From assembly GCA_934141245.1 (NCBI GenBank), contig CAKPCB010000001.1, forward strand, positions 62,001 through 126,000: a DNA stretch of 64,000 bases, written 5' to 3'. Shown here piece after piece: positions 16,311 to 24,771 of the stretch (positions are counted from its first letter, which is position 1; each line of letters starts with the position of its first letter). The notes below the pieces were generated by a model that did not search any database, had not been told where the DNA came from, and saw only the letters and a list, made by a program, of their open reading frames with translations. This stretch comes from an uncultured Bacilli bacterium. GTDB taxonomy: Bacteria > Bacillota_I > Bacilli_A > RF39 > UBA660. The position numbers and the translations under genes were made by a program.

Positions 16311-17570
16311 ATGGAATATCGTAGTGAAGACTTTTTGTCATATAAATTACATATGATAAAAACAAATAAATTTAAAACTATTAATGTAAAGGTTGTTTTT
16401 AGTAATGAAATAAAAAAAGATGAAATTACTATAAGAAATGTATTATCAGATATTCTTACTTATTCTAGTAAGAAATATGATACAAATAAAAAACTAATTA
16501 CAAAAATGCAAGATTTATATGCGGCAAAAATATTCTCAAGTAGTTATAGGATTGGTAAACTATATAATACCGATATAAATGCTGTTTTTCTTAATGAAAA
16601 GTACACCGAAGAAGGTATGTTCGAAGAAACCTTAGAACTTTTAAGTGAAATCATATTTAATCCAAATGTTAAAGACTTTGAGTTTGATTCTAAAAGTTTT
16701 AGTATTGTTAAAGATATAAATAAAGTACAATTACAAAGTATAAAAGAGAACTTAAGAAAATATGGCCTTATAAGAATGCTTGATGAAATGGGACGTGATG
16801 AGGATTATTCATTACATAGTTATGGATATAGTGATGATTTAGAAAAATTAGATGCAAAGTCACTATACGAATATTATTTGAAATTTTTAAAAACAAGTAA
16901 TGTAGATATATATATACTAGGAAATATAGACTTTGAAAAGACAAAAAAATTGGTAAATAAATTATTTAAGTTTAACACTATAAAAATGAAAAGAAAAAAT
17001 ATTATCATAGAACATAAAAAGATTAATAATAGAGTAAAAAAATATGTTGAAGAAATGAACATATCACAATCTAAGTTAAGTATTGGTTGTAAAATAAGTA
17101 ATATTAATGATTTTGATAGAAACTATGTTTTACCAATTTACAGTATTATTTTAGGAGGTGGTTCATCTTCTAAATTGTTTAACAATGTAAGAGAAAAAAA
17201 TTCGCTATGTTATTATATTTCGGCATCAGGTAATAAACTTGACAATATACTATTTATCACATCTGGTATAAATGCTAAAAACTATGATAAATGTCTTTTA
17301 CTTATAAAAAAAGAGTTAAAGAATATGCAAAAAGGTAATTTTACTGAGGATGATATAGAAAAGGCTAAGACACAATATATTACAATGTTAGATGAATTAT
17401 GGGAAGATCCTTTCCAAATAATATCATTTTATTACTCGATTGGTATATTAAATAAAGATGATTACGATACAAGAAAGAAAAATATAATGTCTGTTAAATA
17501 TGAAGATATAAAAAGAATAAGTAATAATATACATATGGATACAATATTTTTGTTGAAAGGAAATGAGTAA
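16311..17570 (+). CDS. yfmF: M16-family inactive peptidase-like protein YfmF
   Basis: About 420 residues, two-lobed insulinase/processing-peptidase fold. There is no HxxEH in the N-terminal lobe, as expected for the non-catalytic partner of the M16 pair. The C-terminal lobe shows the typical GGGSSSKLFNNVREKNSLCYYISAS segment (Arg/Tyr substrate region). AGAGGTGA at 16297-16304 fits ATG 16311; an ATG at 16305 would be in frame but abuts the ribosome site. The next gene, two bases after the stop, is the catalytic partner. In Firmicutes this pair is annotated as linked to EF-P modification. Confidence 0.88.
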   Translation: MEYRSEDFLSYKLHMIKTNKFKTINVKVVFSNEIKKDEITIRNVLSDILTYSSKKYDTNKKLITKMQDLYAAKIFSSSYRIGKLYNTDINAVFLNEKYTEEGMFEETLELLSEIIFNPNVKDFEFDSKSFSIVKDINKVQLQSIKENLRKYGLIRMLDEMGRDEDYSLHSYGYSDDLEKLDAKSLYEYYLKFLKTSNVDIYILGNIDFEKTKKLVNKLFKFNTIKMKRKNIIIEHKKINNRVKKYVEEMNISQSKLSIGCKISNINDFDRNYVLPIYSIILGGGSSSKLFNNVREKNSLCYYISASGNKLDNILFITSGINAKNYDKCLLLIKKELKNMQKGNFTEDDIEKAKTQYITMLDELWEDPFQIISFYYSIGILNKDDYDTRKKNIMSVKYEDIKRISNNIHMDTIFLLKGNE

Positions 17571-17572
17571 TT

Positions 17573-18844
17573 ATGGAAATTATAAATAATTATGGAACAG
17601 ATCAAAAAATTTATGTTGAAACTCTAGAAAATGGTTTGAAAGTTGTTTTACTTCCTTTTGAAAACAAAAAAAATTACTATGTATCTTATACAGCAAAATA
17701 TGGTTCAGTTGATTTGGATTTTATAGATTCTGATGGAAATAAAGTTTCATCTAATAAAGGAATTGCACATTTTTTGGAACACAAACTATTTGAAACAGAA
17801 AGCGGTGAAGATCCATTTGAGTTTTTCTCTAAAACTGGTACTGGATGTAATGCTGGAACAAGTTATAAAAAAACATCATACTTTATATATGGTGTAAATT
17901 CTATAGAAGAAAATTTAAATTATTTAATAGATTTTGTGAATACTCCATATTTTACGGATGAAAACGTAGAAAAGGAAAAGGGTATAATAATAGAAGAAAT
18001 AAAAATGTATGATGATAATCCGGAGTGGATAATAACAGAGCAAATACAAAATTCAACATTCAAAAATCATCCGATCAAATATGATATTGCAGGTTATGTA
18101 GATACAGTTGAATCAATAACTAAAGAAGATTTATATACATGCTATAACACGTTTTATCAACCAAGCAACATGTTTCTTGTTGTGTCAGGTGGATTTGATG
18201 TTGATAAAGTAATGAATGTAATAAAAAATAATACTGTGTTATCATCAAGAAACAGTAAGTTTAGTATAACTAAAAAGAAAGTAAAAGAGCCGGTTGAAAT
18301 AACAGAAAAATTTAGAATAATAAAACATCCTAGCATAGAGACACCAAAGATATCTATAAATATTAAATTAAGTTTTTCTAATGAAAAAGACAAATATGAA
18401 TACTATTTATATATTAATGCACTAATGTCTATTTTATTTGGTTCATCATCAGACTTTAAAGAAGAAATGATTAGTAATGGATATATAACTTATTTAAGTA
18501 CGGGAAGATTAATAATAGATGATTACTTAATACTTGAATTTTATGCAGAAGGAACAAATTATGAAAAATTCGTAAAAGGAATAGAAGAATGTATAGAAAA
18601 TAAAGAAATAACAGAAGAAGAATTTGAGAGATATAAAAAAGTATTAATTGCATCTATTGTTATGACAAGTGATGATGTATCATCATCTGCAGATGAAATA
18701 ATTGATGATATTATTACATGGAAAGATATAATAAATAATAAAGTAGAATTGATCAAAAAAATGGATTTTAAAAAATTTAAATCAATTAGAGAAAATACTG
18801 ATTTTTCTAATATGGCAACAGTGGTATTAACAAAAGAAGACTAG
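17573..18844 (+). CDS. yfmH: M16-family zinc peptidase YfmH
   Basis: 423 residues. The inverted zinc motif is present as GIAHFLEHKLFE (HFLEH at ~64-68), with a downstream Glu in EKGIIIEEIKMYDDNP (~140), giving a complete HxxEH...E site. It lies two bases after its inactive partner yfmF, and the two are expected to form a heterodimer. It probably degrades short peptides in the cytoplasm; no signal peptide is present. The named biological role (EF-P modification-associated) comes from family annotation and cannot be read from this sequence. Confidence 0.9.
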   Translation: MEIINNYGTDQKIYVETLENGLKVVLLPFENKKNYYVSYTAKYGSVDLDFIDSDGNKVSSNKGIAHFLEHKLFETESGEDPFEFFSKTGTGCNAGTSYKKTSYFIYGVNSIEENLNYLIDFVNTPYFTDENVEKEKGIIIEEIKMYDDNPEWIITEQIQNSTFKNHPIKYDIAGYVDTVESITKEDLYTCYNTFYQPSNMFLVVSGGFDVDKVMNVIKNNTVLSSRNSKFSITKKKVKEPVEITEKFRIIKHPSIETPKISINIKLSFSNEKDKYEYYLYINALMSILFGSSSDFKEEMISNGYITYLSTGRLIIDDYLILEFYAEGTNYEKFVKGIEECIENKEITEEEFERYKKVLIASIVMTSDDVSSSADEIIDDIITWKDIINNKVELIKKMDFKKFKSIRENTDFSNMATVVLTKED

Positions 18845-18864
18845 TAATTGTAAGGAATTTAATA

Positions 18865-19464
18865 ATGATTAATAAAGTATATATAGATTTTGATTCAACA
18901 CTATTTGATACACATAGTTTTTATAATGATTTTATAAATATTTGTAATAATTATGGAATAGAGACCAATAAAATAGAGTTATTAAAGAAAAAACTATTTA
19001 ATGATGAAAAATTATTTAATTTAGATGTTCTAATAAATAATATAGTTAATAAATATAATATAGATAGTTCAATTTATTTAGATGTAGATAAGCTATACTC
19101 AAATAAATATGTATATAGTGATTCTTTATGGTTCTTAAAAAAACTAAAAAACAACTACAACTTAGTATTATTAACGTATGGGGATATTATATATCAAGCT
19201 AAAAAGATAAAGGCATCAAAACTAGAAAAATATTTTGATAATGTTATTATAACTAATAAACATAAAGGAAATTTAGATTTAGATTATAAGGATTCGATAT
19301 TTATAGATGATAGTTTAGATGAAATAAATAATATACGTAATAGAAATCCTAAAAAAATTATAAGAATAAAAAGAAATAGTTTAAATATTAAAAACGAATT
19401 GAAATTGAATAATGTCTTAGTGTATACTAATTTTAAACAGATTTTTGAAAATGAATTTAAATAA
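18865..19464 (+). CDS. HAD-superfamily hydrolase
   Basis: 199 residues. HAD motif I is YIDFDSTLFD (two Asp, residues 7-9), motif II is LVLLTYG (Thr ~93), the motif III Lys lies near KASKLEKYFDNVIIT, and motif IV is SIFIDDSLDEI (~142). Residues ~17-80 form a helical cap. The substrate cannot be assigned; phosphoglycolate- or nucleotidase-like enzymes share this layout. AAGGAATTTAATA precedes the start. It follows yfmH by 20 bases and its end lies just before the yvcK start, so it is probably in one transcript with both. Confidence 0.8.
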   Translation: MINKVYIDFDSTLFDTHSFYNDFINICNNYGIETNKIELLKKKLFNDEKLFNLDVLINNIVNKYNIDSSIYLDVDKLYSNKYVYSDSLWFLKKLKNNYNLVLLTYGDIIYQAKKIKASKLEKYFDNVIITNKHKGNLDLDYKDSIFIDDSLDEINNIRNRNPKKIIRIKRNSLNIKNELKLNNVLVYTNFKQIFENEFK

Positions 19465-19480
19465 TGTGGGGGAAAATAAA

Positions 19481-20539
19481 GTGGAAGATGTAAACAATGA
19501 GAAGATTTTAGTTTTTGGTGGGGGAACTGGAATGAGTTGCCTTCTAAGAGGATTAAAAACTGAGGTAGAAAATTCTAACATTTCTATAACCTCTGTAGTA
19601 TCGGTATGTGATGATGGAGGATCAACCGGAATTCTCAGAAATGAATTAGATATGCTTGCAGTAGGTGATATAAGAAAAGTACTTGTTGCATTAAGCAAAA
19701 CAGAATTAACCGTTGAAAAACTATTAAACTATAGATTTAAAACTAACGGAACATTAAATAAACACACAGTAGGTAATATAATGCTTGCTGCATTAACTGA
19801 AATGACAGGTAGTGTACAAAGTGGAATAGAGTTACTAAGTAAAATACTTAATTTAGAGGGTAGAGTTATGCCCGTTACTGAATCAAATGTTACTTTAGTT
19901 GCTGAAATGGAGGATTCATCTTTTGTTGAAGGAGAACACTATATCACTACAAGTAATAAAAAAATAAAAAAGGTTTTTTATAAAGAAAAACCTATAATAA
20001 ATGATGAACTTGTAGAACAAATTAATCAAGCTGGTTTAATTGTTTTAAGCATGGGAAGTTTATATACTAGTTTGATTCCTTGTTTATTATCTGAGGAGGT
20101 AATAAGTGCAATAGATAATTCAAATGCACCAATTGTTTATGTTTGCAATTTGTTTACTCAGCCAGGGGAAACGGATAAATTTAAGGTTAGTGATCATATA
20201 AATACAGTTAATAGTTATCTTGGTAAAAGAAAAATAAATACTGTTATTGCTAATAATGGTGAAATAGATAAGGAATTAGCTTTAAAATATTCTGTTGCAG
20301 AGCAAAAAGATCCGGTTGAATTAGATTTAAATTATGTTGCAACATTAGTTGATAGAATAATAGTTGATAATTTAGTGACTATAGAGAATAATGTATTCAG
20401 ACATGATACTGATGAATTAGGACCATTATTAGTTTCTGAGCTTAGAAAAAGTATAAGAGATAGAGATAACTATCAAAATAGAGTTAAAGCGAAAAGAAAG
20501 ATGATAATTGAAACTAATAAGAGTGTTAACAATAACTAA
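19481..20539 (+). CDS. yvcK: YvcK/gluconeogenesis factor family protein
   Basis: About 352 residues. VFGGGTGMSCLLRGLK at the N-terminus is the nucleotide-sugar-binding loop. VSVCDDGGSTGILR and DIRKVLVALS are family hallmarks, and HTVGNIMLAAL follows. In Bacilli, YvcK-type proteins bind UDP-GlcNAc, are needed for growth on gluconeogenic carbon sources and influence cell-wall synthesis. The PASTA kinase that phosphorylates them is encoded at 55782. The usual neighbours rapZ and whiA are not adjacent here. GTG at 19481 is chosen because GGGGGA ends eight bases before it; TTG at 19445 would overlap the HAD gene. Confidence 0.92.
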   Translation: MEDVNNEKILVFGGGTGMSCLLRGLKTEVENSNISITSVVSVCDDGGSTGILRNELDMLAVGDIRKVLVALSKTELTVEKLLNYRFKTNGTLNKHTVGNIMLAALTEMTGSVQSGIELLSKILNLEGRVMPVTESNVTLVAEMEDSSFVEGEHYITTSNKKIKKVFYKEKPIINDELVEQINQAGLIVLSMGSLYTSLIPCLLSEEVISAIDNSNAPIVYVCNLFTQPGETDKFKVSDHINTVNSYLGKRKINTVIANNGEIDKELALKYSVAEQKDPVELDLNYVATLVDRIIVDNLVTIENNVFRHDTDELGPLLVSELRKSIRDRDNYQNRVKAKRKMIIETNKSVNNN

Positions 20540-20573
20540 AAAGGCCATCCAAAAATAATGGATGACCTTTTAA
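20539..20573 (+). terminator. Bidirectional terminator between yvcK and ldh
   Basis: AAAAGGCCATCCA and TGGATGACCTTTT form a 13-base stem with one mismatch. A-runs and T-runs lie at both ends, so it can serve both convergent genes. Confidence 0.8.
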
Positions 20574-21523
20574 ATTACCTCTATTTCTTCATCAACTGTT
20601 TCTTCTTGTTTGTTTGTGGATATTTTATTAATAGCAGTTTTTAGTGTATCGATTGAATTTTGTAATTTTTCAGTTTCAATTTCTGTTAATCTTACATATA
20701 TTCTTTCTTTTGCACCTCGTTCATTTATAATAGTAGGTCCACCAACAAATACATCATTATTTTTATCATAAGATGAAACAGTTAGTACTGCATTTTCATT
20801 ACTTAATATTGCATTTGTAATTCTAATCATACTCATACCAATACCATAACTAGTATTGCCTTTTTTTTCTATAATTTCATATGCAGCATTTTTAACTTTT
20901 GTACATATTTCTTCTAACTTGTCATTTTCTAAAAAATCTCTTATGTTTTGTAATCCTACAGTTGCATTACTCCATGGCACAAATTCGGTATCGCCATGTT
21001 CTCCTAAAACATATGCATGAATATTTTTTGTATTAATATTTATTTCCTTTGAAATTTCATATCTTAATCTTGCAGTATCAAGAGTTGTGCCAGTACCAAT
21101 TACTTTTTCTGGTTGTGTTTTAGAATGTTTCCAAGTTATATAACTCATAACATCAACTGGATTAGTTGCGACTAAAAAAATTCCTTTAAATGAAGTATCC
21201 ATAACTTGTTTTATAATACTTTCAAATACTTTGTTATTCTTTTCTATTAAATCCATTCTGGTTTCACCAATATCTTGATTAGCTCCAGCAGCAATGGCAA
21301 CTATTTTAGCATCTTTACAATCACTATAATCCCCAGCTTTAATATCTATTTTTGTAGGTGCAAAAGCCAAGCAATGATTTAAGTCCATTGCCTCACCAAT
21401 AGCTTTATCTTTATTTATATCTATAAGAACTAATTCAGAAACCGCTGTTCTTTGATTAAGTAATGCATATGCATAACTCATTCCAACATTTCCACAACCG
21501 ATTATAACAACTTTATTTTTCAT
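20570..21523 (-). CDS. ldh: L-lactate dehydrogenase
   Basis: 317 residues. It interconverts pyruvate and lactate with NADH. The NAD fold starts VVIIGCGNVGMSYAYAL. GANQDIGETRMDL holds the substrate-specificity loop with Gln (lactate rather than malate) and catalytic Arg. VATNPVDVMSY is typical, GTTLDTARLRYEI carries Asp and Arg, and YVLGEHGDTEFVPWS holds the active-site His. It indicates fermentative regeneration of NAD. AGGACGTGATT lies before the ATG, with a TATAAT at about 21553-21548 on the minus strand. A short acidic tail (EETVDEEIEVI) extends past the usual end. Confidence 0.94.
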   Translation of the reverse strand: MKNKVVIIGCGNVGMSYAYALLNQRTAVSELVLIDINKDKAIGEAMDLNHCLAFAPTKIDIKAGDYSDCKDAKIVAIAAGANQDIGETRMDLIEKNNKVFESIIKQVMDTSFKGIFLVATNPVDVMSYITWKHSKTQPEKVIGTGTTLDTARLRYEISKEININTKNIHAYVLGEHGDTEFVPWSNATVGLQNIRDFLENDKLEEICTKVKNAAYEIIEKKGNTSYGIGMSMIRITNAILSNENAVLTVSSYDKNNDVFVGGPTIINERGAKERIYVRLTEIETEKLQNSIDTLKTAINKISTNKQEETVDEEIEVI

Positions 21524-21653
21524 TTAATCACGTCCTATTCTTATAAGATTATATCAAATATTTTTATATCTGTACATTTAAAATAATAAAGAAATAAAAA
21601 TCTTTAAAAAAGTTATAAAATGTGATAGTCTATTATTTAGATAGGTGAATATA

Positions 21654-22403
21654 ATGAGTGAAGATAAAAATAATAGAATTAAAACATCATTAGTTATCGC
21701 AATTTTTATTATAATAATATTACTTAGTGCATATGTAGTAATAGATAAGGTAATAAGTAAAGAAAAATTAGTAAATTTAGACGAAATAAAAATAAATAAA
21801 ACTAATAACAATAAAATAACTAATGATTATTTAGAAGTTAATAACTATGATGATACTTTTTATAAGCTAAGTAATTATATAGATGATGATACATTAAGCA
21901 AGTTATATAAATATAAAAATAAAGCACTTGATTTTGATGTAAAATCATACATAACTACAAAAAATATAAGCGAATCAGATAAAATAATTGAGGAAATATC
22001 TTATATAGATAAGGAAATCTTTGAAAAAAAGTATAGTGAAATATTTGGTAATATTGACTCAAATAAAACAACAAATATGTGTAATGCATCTAGTTATGAC
22101 AATAATTCCGATTCATATATTATAAACAGTAGTTGTAGTGATAATAATTATTTGTTTTTAACATTTTTTAAGAATGCAACTCATGATTTTAAAGAGCAAA
22201 ATTTAACAATAAACAAGTACTATGTTTTTGTAAATAAAACATCTTCGGGATATGTATTATATAAAGATGAGGACTTTAAAAGTATAATAGTAGAAAGTAT
22301 TAAGTATGAAGATATAAAAAATTATATTTATAAAATGAATATTATATCTACTAATTTTAAAAAAGATAAATTAGGTAATTACTATATAGATTCTGTAAAA
22401 TAG
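21654..22403 (+). CDS. Anchored protein of unknown function
   Basis: 249 residues from ATG at 21654 (AGGTGA seven bases upstream; GTG at 21645 is inside the ribosome site). A short Lys/Asn-rich start is followed by one membrane helix (LVIAIFIIIILLSAYVVI), then ~215 residues outside the cell, rich in Asn, Lys, Asp and Ser. Two Cys (about residues 140 and 159) could form a disulfide. No family is recognised. In general plan it resembles the larger anchored protein at 49558, which also has a Cys pair. It stands alone between the ldh promoter region and the proS T-box. Confidence 0.65.
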   Translation: MSEDKNNRIKTSLVIAIFIIIILLSAYVVIDKVISKEKLVNLDEIKINKTNNNKITNDYLEVNNYDDTFYKLSNYIDDDTLSKLYKYKNKALDFDVKSYITTKNISESDKIIEEISYIDKEIFEKKYSEIFGNIDSNKTTNMCNASSYDNNSDSYIINSSCSDNNYLFLTFFKNATHDFKEQNLTINKYYVFVNKTSSGYVLYKDEDFKSIIVESIKYEDIKNYIYKMNIISTNFKKDKLGNYYIDSVK

Positions 22404-22428
22404 TATAGGATTACAATAAAGTTATATA

Positions 22429-22457
22429 TTGACTTTTAGATACTAATTTACTATAAT
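22429..22457 (+). promoter_or_regulatory. proS: Promoter of the proS leader
   Basis: TTGACT (22429-22434), 17 bases, TATAAT (22452-22457). A transcript would begin near 22464, just upstream of the T-box. Confidence 0.82.
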
Positions 22458-22463
22458 CTAGTT

Positions 22464-22578
22464 AATTAATGCGATGATGGCCTTGGAAAAGTCGGAGTAA
22501 TATAATAAAAGTGATCTTCTGGATAAATAAGGTGGAACCGCGGTGAATCGTCCTTATATGCTCTAGAAGATTTTTTAA
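22464..22578 (+). promoter_or_regulatory. Compact T-box riboswitch controlling proS
   Basis: The T-box core GGTGGAACCGCGG (~22530-22542) lies within AAGG...CCTT, the standard antiterminator bulge that binds the free CCA end of uncharged tRNA. Upstream, GCGATGATGG...GTCGGAGTAAT resembles the start of a Stem I. Only ~40 bases separate it from the antiterminator region, so the usual long Stem I with its distal loops is missing. ATCTTCTGGA (~22514) can pair with TCTAGAAGAT (22562-22571), which is followed by six T, so the apparent terminator encloses the antiterminator. The specifier is not assigned; a CCT in GGCCTTGG would suit proline. Confidence 0.8.
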
Positions 22579-22599
22579 TTTATAGGAGGAAGGTTAATT

Positions 22600-24024
22600 A
22601 TGAAAAACGAAAAGATAACTTCAAGAGACGTTGATTTTGCTAAATGGTATACAGATGTTGTTAATGCTGCACATTTATCAAGTTATTCTAATGTAAAAGG
22701 CTGTATTATTCTTGAGCCAAATGGATATGCAATATGGGAGAAGATGCAACATGAAATGGATAAAATGTTTAAAAAAACAGGACATAAAAATGTTGCAATG
22801 CCTATGTTAATACCAGAAGGATTAATGAGAAAAGAAGGAGAACTTGTTAATGGCTTTGCACCTGAAGTTGCATGGGTTACTGAAGGTGGGTCTAAAAAGT
22901 TAGAAGAAAGACTTTGTATTAGGCCTACTAGTGAAACATTATTTAGTGATTATTATGCAAGTGTTGTTAAGTCATATAGAGATTTACCTTTAAAATATAA
23001 TCAATGGTGTAGTGTGCTTCGTTGGGAAAAGGAAACAAGACCATTCTTAAGGAGTCGTGAATTTTGGTGGCAAGAGGGACATACTGTACATGCTACCAGT
23101 GAAGAAGCAGAAAAAGAAACAAGAGATATGTTAAATGTTTATGAAACATTTTTTGAAAAAATACTTGCTATTCCTGTTATAACTGGTAGAAAAACAGAAA
23201 AAGAAAAGTTTGCAGGTGCTGATTATACTTTAACAATAGAAGCTTTAATGCATAATGGTATAGCACTTCAATCTGGTACTAGTCATTACTTTGGACAAAG
23301 GTTTTCACGTGCATATGATATAAAGTTTTTAAATAAATCAAATGAATTAGAATATGCATATCAAACATCATGGGGTTCATCTACTCGTATGATAGGAGCA
23401 TTAATAATGGTTCATAGTGATGATAATGGATTAGTATTACCACCAAATGTTGCACCAACTCAAGTAGCAATTATTCCAATAGGTGATACAGATGAAGTTA
23501 ATTCGTTAGCTAACTCTTATAAAAAAATGCTAGAAGATAATGATATCACTTGTTATATAGATAATTCTGAAAAATCTCCTGGTTTTAAATTCGCAGAAGC
23601 TGAAGTAAATGGTATTCCAATAAGAATAGAAATAGGTAAAAGAGATTTAGAAAACAATAATGTCACATTTGCAAGACGTGATACTAGGGAGAAAATGGTA
23701 AAATCTAAAGACATTGATGTTGTAAATTATGTAAAAGAATTACTTAATACTATTCAAAGTGATATGTATAAAAGCGCAAAAGAGCGAATGAGTAAATTAA
23801 CATTTACTGCACATAATTTAACTGATATGGAAAATATTTTAAATACTCAACCAGGATTTATTCATGCAGATTGGTGTGGAGATGAAGAGTGTGAACTTAA
23901 AATAAAAGAAATAAAAGGCTGTAAATCAAGATGTATTTTAGAAAATGAAAAATTAGTAGATGGTAAATGTGTATGCTGTGGTAAAGAAGCTAAATACCAT
24001 GTGGTATGGGGTATACAGTATTAA
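22600..24024 (+). CDS. proS: Prolyl-tRNA synthetase, archaeal/eukaryotic (type 3) form
   Basis: 474 residues. It charges tRNA-Pro. Class II motif 2 (SVLRWEKETRPFLRSREFWWQEGHT) and motif 3 (WGSSTRMIGALIMVHSDD) are intact, and CIRPTSET is typical. There is no editing insertion between motifs 2 and 3. The protein ends with an anticodon-binding domain and a C-terminal zinc-like domain (CGDEECELKIKEIKGCKSRC ... CVCCGK) finishing in VVWGIQY. This is the ProS type 3 architecture, also found in some Firmicutes and Mollicutes. GGAGGAAGG precedes the ATG. Expression is set by the T-box just upstream. Confidence 0.97.
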   Translation: MKNEKITSRDVDFAKWYTDVVNAAHLSSYSNVKGCIILEPNGYAIWEKMQHEMDKMFKKTGHKNVAMPMLIPEGLMRKEGELVNGFAPEVAWVTEGGSKKLEERLCIRPTSETLFSDYYASVVKSYRDLPLKYNQWCSVLRWEKETRPFLRSREFWWQEGHTVHATSEEAEKETRDMLNVYETFFEKILAIPVITGRKTEKEKFAGADYTLTIEALMHNGIALQSGTSHYFGQRFSRAYDIKFLNKSNELEYAYQTSWGSSTRMIGALIMVHSDDNGLVLPPNVAPTQVAIIPIGDTDEVNSLANSYKKMLEDNDITCYIDNSEKSPGFKFAEAEVNGIPIRIEIGKRDLENNNVTFARRDTREKMVKSKDIDVVNYVKELLNTIQSDMYKSAKERMSKLTFTAHNLTDMENILNTQPGFIHADWCGDEECELKIKEIKGCKSRCILENEKLVDGKCVCCGKEAKYHVVWGIQY

Positions 24025-24045
24025 TATAATCAGGGGGATATAAAT

Positions 24046-24771
24046 ATGAAAGTAAAGCTAAGAGGTATAGCTAATCTAAACTCAAATGATTATGATGTAA
24101 TAGTAATTAGAGAATTGTATGATAATTTATTAATACAAGCAGATAGACGCAAAAGAAATTGGAGTGGAGAGAAAACAACCTTTGTGTTTAGTGATTACTT
24201 AAAAGAAATAGATGATAATAATAAGATGGAAGAAGTAATCAAATATTTTCTAGAAAATAATACAATTGTCTCAATTATTGATAAAGCTAATATTAAGAAT
24301 TATGATAAACCATTTACAGTTATTTCTACTAATAGTGAGAAAAGACTACTTTTACAACTTGAGAACAAAGAAGAATATCAAAAAACAAGAGAATTAGTAT
24401 TACAAAAGTATAACTTTGATAGATTGAAATTTCTAAATAAGAATTGTGATATTAATATTGTAACAGTAGATGGTAGTGATAATTATTCAAGCTATGGAAT
24501 AAAAGAAAACAAAATTAAACTTGTAATAGCTGATAAAAATGAAAGTGAGGTTTGTTTTTTTAAGAATTTTGTAGCTGGACAACTTTCTAATGTAATCGAA
24601 GATGAAACACAATTTATTAATGATGATGAGTTATCTTGTGAAAATTTTAGAATTATATCTCATAGTAATTTACTTACTAATGTTTTATATGATGCTTACA
24701 TGAAACATAATTGTGATGTGTATGAAAATAATAAAGAGAAAAAGAAGCAATTAAAATTGGAGGGATTTTAA
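24046..24771 (+). CDS. Unknown cytoplasmic protein between proS and glyQS
   Basis: 241 residues, with no signal peptide or membrane segment. The sequence is mixed alpha/beta with no recognised motif. It begins MKVKLRGIANLNSNDYD, has a basic patch QADRRKRNW (~50), and ends in a Lys-rich tail. A strong GGGGGAT ribosome site lies 21 bases after proS, and its stop overlaps the glyQS start (TAATG). It is therefore translated as part of a proS-X-glyQS unit under T-box control. Placement suggests a link to translation or charging, but nothing in the sequence proves it. Confidence 0.7.
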   Translation: MKVKLRGIANLNSNDYDVIVIRELYDNLLIQADRRKRNWSGEKTTFVFSDYLKEIDDNNKMEEVIKYFLENNTIVSIIDKANIKNYDKPFTVISTNSEKRLLLQLENKEEYQKTRELVLQKYNFDRLKFLNKNCDINIVTVDGSDNYSSYGIKENKIKLVIADKNESEVCFFKNFVAGQLSNVIEDETQFINDDELSCENFRIISHSNLLTNVLYDAYMKHNCDVYENNKEKKKQLKLEGF

